Translations under genes and position numbers: made by a program
Assembly (NCBI GenBank): GCA_020160805.1
Contig: JAIUPO010000020.1
Location: 1 to 64,000, forward strand
DNA length: 64,000 bases
Direction of reading: 5' to 3'
Source: Actinomycetota bacterium
GTDB taxonomy: Bacteria; Actinomycetota; Actinomycetes; Actinomycetales; Dermatophilaceae
Part shown: positions 41,317 to 49,700 of the stretch, piece after piece
How the letters are laid out: every line of letters starts with the position of its first letter
How positions within the stretch are numbered: the first letter of the stretch is position 1
The notes under the pieces: model-generated
The model's input: only the letters and a program-made list of their open reading frames with translations
Database searches by the model: none
Told to the model about the DNA's origin: nothing

Positions 41317-41682
41317 TCAGCGAGAGCTTCGAGTGAGCCCACCCAGTGGTACATCCTCGGGGAACTCCTGCCGCTGCGCGGGGTACTCACGGGCACGAGC
41401 CCTTGCGAGGACAACGACACTCACGGGGCCGATGGCCAGCATCTTGAGAGCGTTCCAGACGCAGACCAGCACGACGAGGTGGAGCCATCCTGGGCCGCTG
41501 TTCTCGATGAGGGTGGTGCACCAGAAGGCGATGGCCAGGTAGGGGCCTGCGAGCAGCATCGCAGGCACGCCCCACCTCAGCCCCTTCCTGGTGCGGATCA
41601 GGTCGAGCACGATGTTGCTCGGCATGTAGCGACGTAGGAAGTAGCGAACTTCGACGCTGGCTGTCCACAGTAGGCGGATCAT
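41317..41682 (-). CDS. Small membrane protein found in actinobacterial islands
   Basis: A 121-residue protein with two hydrophobic segments (VPAMLLAGPYLAIAFWCTTL and LHLVVLVCVWNALKMLAIGPV) and a basic C-terminal tail. I recognise the type from actinobacterial mobile elements, where it is often labelled sulfate permease without support. The N-terminus (MIRLLWTASVEVRYFLRRYM) is basic. Function unknown. It may be the last gene of the leftward CBASS transcript, but a 214-base gap separates them. Confidence 0.65.
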   Translation of the reverse strand: MIRLLWTASVEVRYFLRRYMPSNIVLDLIRTRKGLRWGVPAMLLAGPYLAIAFWCTTLIENSGPGWLHLVVLVCVWNALKMLAIGPVSVVVLARARAREYPAQRQEFPEDVPLGGLTRSSR

Positions 41683-41896
41683 GATGGGCTCCTCTCAACA
41701 CGCGAGTCGTGGTCGAGACGGTGCGTGGAGAGTGACCCGAAGGTCTGCCGCGAGCGGCCCAAAGGTAAGGAGAAATCCGCCTCATTTCAAGGCTACGCCC
41801 CTGTTGCGGGCTTGGGAAGGCCGGTAGTGTCCGCCCGCAACGACAGCTTGGTCTGGATCGAGGCGCTTGTAGCCGTCAGCGGCGCGTAGGCGGAGG
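41683..41896. other. Gap between CBASS cap2 and the small membrane gene
   Basis: 214 bases with no supported gene. In particular no JAB/Cap3-like frame is present. The A/T-richer stretch around 41760-41800 may hold the promoter of the small membrane gene. Confidence 0.5.
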
Positions 41897-43678
41897 CTAT
41901 TCAGTGTCTCCGGCTGACGGCGGCAGACGCGCATCCTCTGCTTCGGCCAACACGAAGTGGTGCCTGGGCCCGGAGGAGGCGTGTGGCAGCGCGATGAGGT
42001 GTGTCCCGGAGACTGTGGACGGCAGCTGTTGCAGGTGGCGGCCGATCATGTTGACGAGCGTCGCAGCGACGGCGGCTAGGTCTGCGGCTGAACCGTGGAA
42101 GGTGGGCATGGAGCACCCTCTCGTTGGTATCAGTTCGTCCCCGTCGGCCACCTCCTGCCAGAGCGGATGGTAAAGCTCCAGCTCACCGTCGGTGAGTACC
42201 GTGCGACCCGCGCGTGCGTCCATTCCCGATGGCGTCAGAGTGGAGCCAGGTGCGCTGATGTTGGCGATGCCGAGGGTGCCGGAACTGGCGTCGGTGGCGA
42301 TCTGGGCAATGAGGGCTTTGCGCTCGACGCCCACAAGTGTGTCGAGGTACGTGGTAACGCTGTGGCTTACGGTCGCATCGATGATGAGATCGGCTGCCAG
42401 GAGATCGGCGAGGTCTGGAACGCTCCCCTCCGCGATGGTGATGGTGAGGTCGTCGCGGAGCGAGCGCAGCCGTGTCGCGAGGGCATCGGCTTTTGTCTGT
42501 CCGATGTCGGCTTCGGTGTAGTTCTGTCGTACGAGGAGTCCGCCGGTGATGACTGCTGGGTCGCAGACGGTGATACCTGCGGCCCCGGCGCGTGCGATGA
42601 ACTCGGCCGCCCATGATCCCAGTCCGCCGCACCCCCAGATGTGAACTATCTTTCCTTGGTAGCCGTTGACTGGTCGGCGTTCGTCGCGCCGGGTCGTGAC
42701 TGCTTGTCGTTCGTCGGACATATTGCACCATTCAATGGGGATTTCGGCGTTGATGCTCGCGGGATCAAGGTTGATCGCGGTGCCGTGCTTTTTAGCGACG
42801 CGTCGAAGTGCATCGGCGGTCGTCGCATGGAGGCGTCCGCCGAGCAGGTGATGTGGGCCGCCTGCGGGATGGGGAACGGCGAGGATGAAGTACTGCTCCT
42901 CGCCGTCGGGGTTTCTGAGAGCGCTGGCGAGAAGGGAGGTGATGAACGCCGGCGATTGAGCCGCTACTCGTGAGGGCTGACCTCCGGCCTGGTCGAGATA
43001 CGGATCATCTAGGAGCGCAAGGAACAACGCGAGCGTCGAGGCGGCGCCGAAGGGCATGTCGCTCGCCAGGGTGAAGACGGGCGTGCGATGTCCATCTCCC
43101 TCGGTCGAGTAGGTGAGATCGTACCGATGGGTCGAGCGGGCGATGAGCCGAGCGATCTGCCGTGGCTTCGTTGGGCCAGGCTCGCGGACCACGATTGTGG
43201 GTGTGTCGTCCGCGTGGTGGAGCACGCCGCCGACCGCGTGATACATCGCGGTCGAGGGGTCGAATTTTCCACCTGCGGCGTCAGTGAGCCAGCCCCACAG
43301 ACGGTTGAGGAAGCCAGCCATTCCTTCCGACGGACGCCACTCGCGCGAAGGATCGAGGTAGATGCAGAGCCGTTGCCCCTGGAGAACATGTGGAAAGCCG
43401 AGGAAGCGTGGGTGGTCAACCTCGACGCTCGGCGGAACGAACATCGAGGGTCGAATCTGGAGGATGAACTCTTCGTGGTTCTCAAGCAAGAGACCTGTGG
43501 AACTTCGCAGGATATTGGCTGTGTTGAGCCGGACCCGGACGCTGGCACGGCTCTCTGCGTCGAGTTTGGGTTGCTGGACGATTCGCAGGTCGTCGGGCCT
43601 GTCTTTGGCGAGCGTCCTCAGTTCGTCAACAAGTTGCTTCTGCCAGACCGACAGCGTGCCCCGATTTCGACGGCTCAT
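41897..43678 (-). CDS. cap2: CBASS Cap2: E2-E1 ubiquitin-ligase-like fusion
   Basis: A 593-residue protein from ATG 43678, overlapping the CD-NTase stop (ATGA). The N-terminal E2-like half has the catalytic Cys105 in FPHVLQGQRLCIYLDP. The C-terminal E1/ThiF half has the nucleotide loop GCGGLG (349-354) and the catalytic Cys522 in TRGCSMPTFHG. Cap2 adenylates the C-terminus of the CD-NTase and attaches it to other molecules, priming it for signal synthesis. The neighbouring CD-NTase ends in Gly, as suits this reaction. Cap3, the deconjugase, is missing here. Confidence 0.9.
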   Translation of the reverse strand: MSRRNRGTLSVWQKQLVDELRTLAKDRPDDLRIVQQPKLDAESRASVRVRLNTANILRSSTGLLLENHEEFILQIRPSMFVPPSVEVDHPRFLGFPHVLQGQRLCIYLDPSREWRPSEGMAGFLNRLWGWLTDAAGGKFDPSTAMYHAVGGVLHHADDTPTIVVREPGPTKPRQIARLIARSTHRYDLTYSTEGDGHRTPVFTLASDMPFGAASTLALFLALLDDPYLDQAGGQPSRVAAQSPAFITSLLASALRNPDGEEQYFILAVPHPAGGPHHLLGGRLHATTADALRRVAKKHGTAINLDPASINAEIPIEWCNMSDERQAVTTRRDERRPVNGYQGKIVHIWGCGGLGSWAAEFIARAGAAGITVCDPAVITGGLLVRQNYTEADIGQTKADALATRLRSLRDDLTITIAEGSVPDLADLLAADLIIDATVSHSVTTYLDTLVGVERKALIAQIATDASSGTLGIANISAPGSTLTPSGMDARAGRTVLTDGELELYHPLWQEVADGDELIPTRGCSMPTFHGSAADLAAVAATLVNMIGRHLQQLPSTVSGTHLIALPHASSGPRHHFVLAEAEDARLPPSAGDTE

Positions 43679-44667
43679 CCCGCGCGGCCAGACCGCCCCA
43701 CGGTAGTAGCCGGTACCGGCGCTGCGGGGAACTTGGTGCTGTTCGAGGACGTTGCCGGGGCCTTGAACCCATCGCCGAAGATGCCCTGCCACAACTCAAC
43801 GCTGCGGTCCTTGTTCTCCTCGTTGTACGCCTTCTCGATCTCGGCCGCGTGGGCGTGGATGCGATCCCGGAAGTAGCTGTAGGTTGACTGCCCCCACCGA
43901 TGGTCGAACGTGACTCCAGAACCCGACGGGTCCGGGATCGACGGCTTGATCGGGCGGGCCTGGAGCCAACTGTCGAGGTCGTTGACGAGGTGTAGGAGGG
44001 TCGTCGGAACGTCGCTGTAGTAGTCGGGATCGAGCAACGTGCGCAGCTCGGTTACCTGCTCGCCGAGGAGGGTGGTCAGGAGGATGGACCGCGTGCCTGT
44101 GAAGGAGTTCTTGTGGTCCCGCAGGTACTTCATCAGCCGGATGACCTTGCGAAGGTTGCCGTTTGCGAGTGTGTCCTTGGTCTTCATCCAGTCGGTGAAG
44201 CCCTGGGGGTTGGTCAGCTCCCAGTCGTTGACATCGCGGTTGACGATGACCTCGCGCCCGTCTGCGAGGTTCAAGTGCGGCACGATATCGAGGTGCATCG
44301 AGTTCGCGTAGACCAGACGGACGCAGCGGCACTTCCGTGAGTGCGGCATGTTGCCGTAGGTGCTGTGACGATGTAGAGCGGCGTAGACCTCCTCGATGTA
44401 CTTCTTCGGATCGTCGGCCCAGTCCGGGTTCTCGCTCATGTCGAGCATGAAGTCTGCGTCGAACTCGTTGTCGCCGACGGGGTTGATGATGGTCCTATGG
44501 GCCCAGGAGCCCTGGGGCGTCTTGCCCAGGATGAGAGGGCCGACTTGCTCGTCGGCCTTCAACGCCTTGTAGACCGACTCGACGCGTGAGTCGAGTAGGT
44601 CCAGCTTTACCTGGCCGAGGTTGACGGTGTCCTTGAGCAGGACATTGAAGTGGTCGGTGAGCTTCAT
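43675..44667 (-). CDS. CBASS CD-NTase (cGAS/DncV-like nucleotidyltransferase)
   Basis: A 330-residue nucleotidyltransferase. The catalytic GS motif is at 53-54 (PQGSWAHRT), the metal pair Asp70/Asp72 in EFDADFMLDM, and the third acid Asp127 in SMHLDIVPHL. It should make a cyclic di- or trinucleotide on phage infection; which one is unknown. The C-terminus is a flexible Ala/Pro/Thr tail ending Arg-Ala-Gly, a terminal Gly suitable for Cap2 conjugation. Its ATG overlaps the patatin stop by four bases. Confidence 0.92.
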   Translation of the reverse strand: MKLTDHFNVLLKDTVNLGQVKLDLLDSRVESVYKALKADEQVGPLILGKTPQGSWAHRTIINPVGDNEFDADFMLDMSENPDWADDPKKYIEEVYAALHRHSTYGNMPHSRKCRCVRLVYANSMHLDIVPHLNLADGREVIVNRDVNDWELTNPQGFTDWMKTKDTLANGNLRKVIRLMKYLRDHKNSFTGTRSILLTTLLGEQVTELRTLLDPDYYSDVPTTLLHLVNDLDSWLQARPIKPSIPDPSGSGVTFDHRWGQSTYSYFRDRIHAHAAEIEKAYNEENKDRSVELWQGIFGDGFKAPATSSNSTKFPAAPVPATTVGRSGRAG

Positions 44668-45770
44668 CGGGAGACCTCCGTGGTAGGCATGCTCGTCGGT
44701 TCACCGCGATGTGGGTCTCCGATCAATGGTGTGTATTCGGCTGCGCGATGGGCCGCGAACCTCTCGGTGTAGATGGGACTGAGCTCGCGGCTGGCGGACG
44801 CAGCGAGCCCGGCGAGGTCGCTCGGGTCTGCCGAGTCGAGTGCGTACAGATCGCCGGGGACGCGGGCGTCGAACCTGGTGTAGGCATCCTTGCCGATCAG
44901 ATGTTCAGCGATGCCTTGTCCACCGCGGCTTCCGGCGTTGAGGATGAGGGGAGCGATTGGCTTCGCCCAGTTCAGCAGTCCGCCGCGGTCGAGGCGCTTG
45001 GGGTGGTTCGTGAGCTGGTCGACGGTGCCAACGTTCAGCACCCTGATCGAGCTCAGTGGCTGATTGAGCATGCTTACGGCTTCAGCAATCGCCACAACGG
45101 AAGGATTGTTCGCCCATACACCACCGTCGATGAGTCGGTGCCCGTCCACGCGAGCGGCCGGGAAGTAGAGCGGCGCTGCTGAGGTCGCCATCGCGATGTC
45201 CACCATCGGGATGCGCCAGTCTCGGGCGAGCCGCGTGTTGTGCGGTGTCTTGAAGATATGCACACTACCGCGTTGCACGTCCCACGCTGGGATGACCAAT
45301 CGCTTGGTGCTGTTGCCGAGTATCTGTCCTCCGAGCACGTTCGTGAGCGCGGTCCGGAGTGCACCGTGATCGTAGATGGGAGCGGTCAGCTGGCGCGGAC
45401 GCCGCCACAGCCGACGCCTCGCGGCCGGGAACACAGTGTTGACGAGCTCCTCGTAGTGCTCAACGATCTGGGCAGGTGTGAGCCCGGCGCCCAGCGCCAG
45501 CGCGACGATCCCGCCAGCCGAGGTTCCGGCGATCAAGTCGAAAGACTCGCTGATGCTGACACCAAGGTCCTGCTCCAACCTTGCGAGCACATGAGCGGTG
45601 AAGAGGGCCTTGGCGCCGCCGCCGTCCAGTGCCAGTATCTGGAACGGCTCTGAACCCATCTCAGGTAGGTGACCGGTCACCCCGGCGCTGTCCAGTTGTG
45701 CGCCCACCTCAAGCTGGCCACCGGGCACGTTGCCTCCGGCGTCGGGCGGATTTGCGGGAACTACAACCAT
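44664..45770 (-). CDS. capV: CBASS effector CapV, patatin-like phospholipase
   Basis: 368 residues from ATG 45770; an internal ATG at 45659 begins nearer the domain. The patatin catalytic set is present: oxyanion loop LDGGGAKALF (48-57), nucleophile Ser84 in GTSAGG, and Asp215 in LIDGGVWANNP. In characterised type II CBASS, 3',3'-cGAMP binding activates CapV to degrade the membrane and kill the infected cell. TAGAAT lies six bases before ATG 45770, supporting that start and a leaderless message. First gene of the capV-cdn-cap2 operon. Confidence 0.92.
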   Translation of the reverse strand: MVVVPANPPDAGGNVPGGQLEVGAQLDSAGVTGHLPEMGSEPFQILALDGGGAKALFTAHVLARLEQDLGVSISESFDLIAGTSAGGIVALALGAGLTPAQIVEHYEELVNTVFPAARRRLWRRPRQLTAPIYDHGALRTALTNVLGGQILGNSTKRLVIPAWDVQRGSVHIFKTPHNTRLARDWRIPMVDIAMATSAAPLYFPAARVDGHRLIDGGVWANNPSVVAIAEAVSMLNQPLSSIRVLNVGTVDQLTNHPKRLDRGGLLNWAKPIAPLILNAGSRGGQGIAEHLIGKDAYTRFDARVPGDLYALDSADPSDLAGLAASASRELSPIYTERFAAHRAAEYTPLIGDPHRGEPTSMPTTEVSR

Positions 45771-45782
45771 GTAACTATTCTA
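45771..45782 (-). promoter_or_regulatory. -10 box for the CBASS operon
   Basis: Minus-strand TAGAAT (45782-45777) stands six bases before ATG 45770. It is a near-consensus -10 box in the 164-base gap behind the relaxase gene. Confidence 0.55.
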
Positions 45783-45934
45783 CGTCGCCGCTCCGACACT
45801 CCCTCGGGCTCGGGTCATAGCGAGCGGCCGAGCGATCTGTGTTCGACCGGCCGAGGCCCGCTACGTCCCGCGCGCGTACCGGCGACTTCGGTTGCCTGCG
45901 TGAGCGCGGCTCGCGCCCTTGCAGCGTCGATCTT

Positions 45935-48900
45935 CTAAGCGGCAGACTCTGGCGCGGTGCCGAGGGGTGTGTCGTCGGTGACGCGGTAGCGGTCTCGATA
46001 GGCGGCGACCACGCGCGCAGACTTGCGCCAAGTCGCGGCTCGTCGTCGGTCGTTCGGCTGCGCTCCAAGAGTCTTCGTCCACGGCGCGCTCTCGGACAGC
46101 GCCGCTTCGAGTGCGGCGTCGGCGCGGAGCTCGATCAGTGCTTCTCGCTCGTCGAGAGCTGCTCGCATCTCGGCGTCGATGACTCCGTGCGCCTGCGGGA
46201 TGAGGCCGGCGATGAGTTGCGCTGGCTTGCGAGTCCTGCCCGAGCCTGCGGGACGGGCGGTGGCCCGTTCGACCCGGTAGTGGAGGACAGCGGCGATGTC
46301 GTCGGCGTCGATAAACCCACGCGCAGCCACGAGACGCGGCAAGAGCGCATCGACATTGTGGTGGTTGGCTTCGGCGCGGCGCAGTTCGGCCGTGAGCGGG
46401 CCGAACGCCTCGGATTCGATGGCGTTCTCGGCCTGTTCGTCGGTGAGTCCGGAGACGCGGATTAGGGTGGCCCAGCGGTCGTGTTGGGCTGCGGCGGCGA
46501 TGGTTTCGTACTCGGCGGCGAGCTGGGCGATGGAGCCCCACTGTTCCTGCTCGGCCACGATGGTCTCGTGCGCCGAGAGTTCGGCACCGCTGTGCTGGAG
46601 AACGCCGTAGAGGACGCTTCGTGCGGTGGCGTGCGGGTTGTCGCCGGGGTGTGGCTGTGCGTGGTCGTCGGCGCGGTCGAGGGTGACGTATGCGTGGTTC
46701 GAGTGCCGTCCTCGGGTCATCGCGATGTAGAAGGTCTCTCTGGTCGAGGTCGGTTCGACCAGCACGTGCGCGGTGTCGGTGGTGATGCCTTGGGCGCGGT
46801 AGGCGGTGACCGCGTAACCGAGATCAACATGCTCAGCCACATACGCCGCTGGGAGGAGGATGCCGCCGCCGAACCTGCGCCCACGCCTCCGAGCCCTGAT
46901 GGTTCCGTCGTCGCGGACGGTGGTGCCGGCCCCGTAGTCGCGTGCGATGGTGATGGTCCCGTCGTCGCCGACGGCGGTGACGGTCCAGATGTCGCCGTTA
47001 CGCACCCAGTCCCGCCCGACCAGGGTGCGCAGTTCGCGCTTGTTGAGTCGCGTGATGATGGTGTCGCCCACGCCTGCGAAGGTGCCGTCGCGCAACTCGA
47101 CTTCACGGTCGGGGTTCAGCGTCTTGTTGAGGATCAGGTCGGCACGGGCGCGACCGTTCAGCGTGGTTACGTCTTCGTGAGTCTCGGCGATCAATACCGA
47201 GATCAGTCCCGCGTCGCGGTCGGCACGCCAGGCGTTATATGCCGCGATGGTCATGGCCTCGGCGTCGCCGTCGGTGACGCGCTGGTGGGCGAGGTAGGTG
47301 TCGATTGCCCCAGTACGTCCATGACGTAGTTCGAGTGAGGCGGTCTTCTCCCAGACGTGGGTGAAGCGGTGCACGTCGACCAGTTCCGGGGTGTCGGCCC
47401 GGTCTCTGGCGATCATCGCGAACACACCGCCAGCGTCTACGGACTGGAGTTGCGCGTAGTCGCCGACCAGCAGCACCTTCGCGCCAGCGTCTTGGGCGAG
47501 GTGGGTAATGCGGTCCAGTGACAGGGTGCCGGCGAGGGAGGCTTCGTCGATGATGACGAGCTGGCCCGCCTCGAACGTGGTGCCGTGGAGGAGGTGGTTC
47601 TGCCACCACTTCGCCGTGTTCTCCGTCTCGATCCCGAGATCGTCGGCGAGAACCTGTGCAGCGACGGCTGACGGTGCGAGCCCGACGACGGACCCGGTGC
47701 CGTGCTCGGCTTCCCAAGCGCGGCGGAGGGCGTTCATGGCGGTTGTCTTGCCCGCCCCGGCGGGACCGACCAGCACGTCGAGCATCCGTCCTGACACCGC
47801 GATGCGGGTCAAGGCGTCGGCTTGGTCGTCGCCGAGCAGCCGGCCGTCCGCGTCGGGACTGCGCGTGATCTTCTCGACCGTGACAAGCGGCACCGTTGGC
47901 CCGCCGAGGTTGGCGGCTCGTTCGAGGAGTCTGTCCTCGGCAGCGAGCTGGGACTCGGAGGTGAACACGGTCGAGCTCTTCGGTCGGAACACCGAGCTGC
48001 CGTCGGGCCGACGGAACACGACGGGCGAGGCGGCGAGCTCGGGCGGTGTCAACCGAAGCGAGACGAGCTCGGCGGCATCGGCGACCATCGCGACGATGGC
48101 TTCCCGATCCTGCATGGTGGCGAATCGCCAACCCATTGTCTGCCGGCATGCCTCGGCCACGAGATTCCACCGTCGCCAGGTCGAGCGCTTCTCACCGACC
48201 ACCTCGACGACCGAGCGTCCCAGCTCGCCGATCACGTCGAGCGGCACGTCGTCCGCTCGCAGCAGCAGCGGTTTGTCGTTGTCGGTCATCTCGCGTGCCC
48301 ACGTCGTCGCGTCCCGACCGAGAGTCTTGGACGCGCGATCCCGCCACTCGGCGGTCAGGTCAGCCAAGGATCGGACCTGCTTCTCAGGCCTCGTGGCCAG
48401 CGTGGCCTGGGCTCGCAGCTTGAGGATCGTCGCGTTCGATGGTTGGTGTCCGTGATGGGCAACGTACTCGGCGATGAGCCGGTTCTTCTCGACGTCGATG
48501 TGACGGGCACGGGACGAGAACTCCGAGACCAGCTCTTCCGGAACCCCGGTGATCGCCCACGCCGGATTCCGGTCCCGCCCCATCTCGCGCTCCTCCCACG
48601 AGACGCCGAAGGAGCGCGTCATATGGTCGGCGAACACGGCTTCGTGTAGTTCGGAGAGGGCAACGACGGCGGCGTGCATCGGTCTGCCGTCAAGCGAGCG
48701 CCATTTCCCATCGAGGACGGTCTTGGCCTTATTACTGATGACCACGTGCGTGTGGAGGTGGGGGTCGCCGGCGCGGGAGTCGAAGTGATCGAAGGCGGTT
48801 GCGATGAGCCCGGTGACATCGACCTGCGCAACCGCGCCGTCTCCGGCGGCTGCGCCCGTGCGGGTGGCTGCAACTTCACGTTCCATGAACGCAACCACCT

Positions 48901-49426
48901 CCGCAACCGCTCGATGGTGCGCCTTGGCGATGAGTGCTTGGACCCCGGCGTCGGCGACTGCCCACAGCACCGATGCGGACTTCGGGATGGAGAAGGTGAA
49001 GTCGAAGCCTGCGACCGCACGCCGTGTGCTGTGAGCGGTCTCCTCGGCAACGATCTGCGCGATGGCCTCGCCCTTGGCCCCAGGTGTGAGCGTCTGGTCA
49101 AGAGCGGCGATCCGTGCCTCGATCCGCTCGTCCTGGCTCTTGTACGCCGGGAAGCCCAGGCCGAGCTTGTCGCCGGTGATCGGATCACAGCCCGTGCCCA
49201 TCAGGAGCTGGAGTTGGTCTTCTGATACTCGGTCGCCCACCTGAATCTCGCCCTTGCCGAGGGCCGCTACGCCCGCGCCGAGCCAGCGGCCGGGCGGCGT
49301 GCCTTCTTCCAAGTAGTAACGAGTGAGCGGCGTCGAGAGCGGCCTGTTGCCGTCGGCGGCCACGACCGTCTTGAGCAGGTACTTGTAGCCATCACCCGCC
49401 GACATCACGCGCATCGAAACCGTCAT
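45935..49426 (-). CDS. MobF/TrwC-family conjugative relaxase-helicase
   Basis: A 1163-residue protein from ATG 49426, which follows GGAGGTGAGC; a longer frame to 49702 has no such signal. The relaxase domain has the N-terminal tyrosines Tyr37/Tyr38 (RYYLEE) and the three-His metal site DPHLHTH (His223, 225, 227). The RecD-like helicase domain has Walker A GPAGAGKTT (554-562), VIIDEAS and VGDYAQLQSVDAGG, and a late AYRAQGIT and FYIAMTRGR. It nicks oriT and unwinds the strand for transfer. It shows the island is, or was, conjugative or mobilisable. The C-terminus is charged and helical. Confidence 0.94.
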   Translation of the reverse strand: MTVSMRVMSAGDGYKYLLKTVVAADGNRPLSTPLTRYYLEEGTPPGRWLGAGVAALGKGEIQVGDRVSEDQLQLLMGTGCDPITGDKLGLGFPAYKSQDERIEARIAALDQTLTPGAKGEAIAQIVAEETAHSTRRAVAGFDFTFSIPKSASVLWAVADAGVQALIAKAHHRAVAEVVAFMEREVAATRTGAAAGDGAVAQVDVTGLIATAFDHFDSRAGDPHLHTHVVISNKAKTVLDGKWRSLDGRPMHAAVVALSELHEAVFADHMTRSFGVSWEEREMGRDRNPAWAITGVPEELVSEFSSRARHIDVEKNRLIAEYVAHHGHQPSNATILKLRAQATLATRPEKQVRSLADLTAEWRDRASKTLGRDATTWAREMTDNDKPLLLRADDVPLDVIGELGRSVVEVVGEKRSTWRRWNLVAEACRQTMGWRFATMQDREAIVAMVADAAELVSLRLTPPELAASPVVFRRPDGSSVFRPKSSTVFTSESQLAAEDRLLERAANLGGPTVPLVTVEKITRSPDADGRLLGDDQADALTRIAVSGRMLDVLVGPAGAGKTTAMNALRRAWEAEHGTGSVVGLAPSAVAAQVLADDLGIETENTAKWWQNHLLHGTTFEAGQLVIIDEASLAGTLSLDRITHLAQDAGAKVLLVGDYAQLQSVDAGGVFAMIARDRADTPELVDVHRFTHVWEKTASLELRHGRTGAIDTYLAHQRVTDGDAEAMTIAAYNAWRADRDAGLISVLIAETHEDVTTLNGRARADLILNKTLNPDREVELRDGTFAGVGDTIITRLNKRELRTLVGRDWVRNGDIWTVTAVGDDGTITIARDYGAGTTVRDDGTIRARRRGRRFGGGILLPAAYVAEHVDLGYAVTAYRAQGITTDTAHVLVEPTSTRETFYIAMTRGRHSNHAYVTLDRADDHAQPHPGDNPHATARSVLYGVLQHSGAELSAHETIVAEQEQWGSIAQLAAEYETIAAAAQHDRWATLIRVSGLTDEQAENAIESEAFGPLTAELRRAEANHHNVDALLPRLVAARGFIDADDIAAVLHYRVERATARPAGSGRTRKPAQLIAGLIPQAHGVIDAEMRAALDEREALIELRADAALEAALSESAPWTKTLGAQPNDRRRAATWRKSARVVAAYRDRYRVTDDTPLGTAPESAA

Positions 49427-49477
49427 GCTCACCTCCGTTCCTGGCGAGCAGGTGAGCACCCGCACCCGGTGACTTCT

Positions 49478-49497
49478 GAGCCGGTAGTGCCCGGCTC
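49478..49497. repeat. Inverted repeat in the candidate oriT region
   Basis: GAGCCGG (49478-49484) and CCGGCTC (49491-49497) form a perfect 7-bp stem with a six-base loop, 52 bases upstream of the relaxase start. MobF relaxases bind a hairpin of this type beside nic. Confidence 0.45.
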
Positions 49498-49621
49498 TAC
49501 CTCGACCTGCAAGACGCGTGTGACCTCGGAGGGCGGTCGGAGCTGAGGCCGGAGATGGAGGGCCCCGGGCGGCGACAAAGCGGGTGGCTCGGTCGAGCAG
49601 CGGGCGCGTGTCGGAGTCGTG

Positions 49622-49634
49622 CACCTGACAGGTG
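49622..49634. promoter_or_regulatory. Small palindrome upstream of the methylase gene
   Basis: CACCTG and CAGGTG separated by one base. It lies 67 bases before the methylase ATG and could be an operator, for instance for autoregulation. Confidence 0.3.
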
Positions 49635-49700
49635 ACCAGCTCGGCATCCGTTCTCGATGAGGCACGGCTGCCGGGGACGACTGTCACCGGAGCGGACTTC

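Larger units (their letters stand above)
49427..49700. other. Divergent gap between relaxase and methylase; candidate oriT region
   Basis: 274 bases with no gene, between the leftward relaxase and the rightward methylase. It holds the promoters of both, two inverted repeats (49478-49497 and 49622-49634), and is the natural place for an oriT of a MobF element. No nic site could be identified by eye. Confidence 0.45.

Noticed and set aside
41683-41896. Looked for a Cap3 (JAB) gene next to cap2
   Set aside because: No frame of suitable length or with an HxH-D JAMM motif is present in the gap or overlapping either neighbour.
49632-49700. Upstream GTG start for the cytosine methylase
   Set aside because: It would add 23 non-conserved residues, sits inside a palindrome and lacks a ribosome site, whereas ATG 49701 has GGAG at eight bases.
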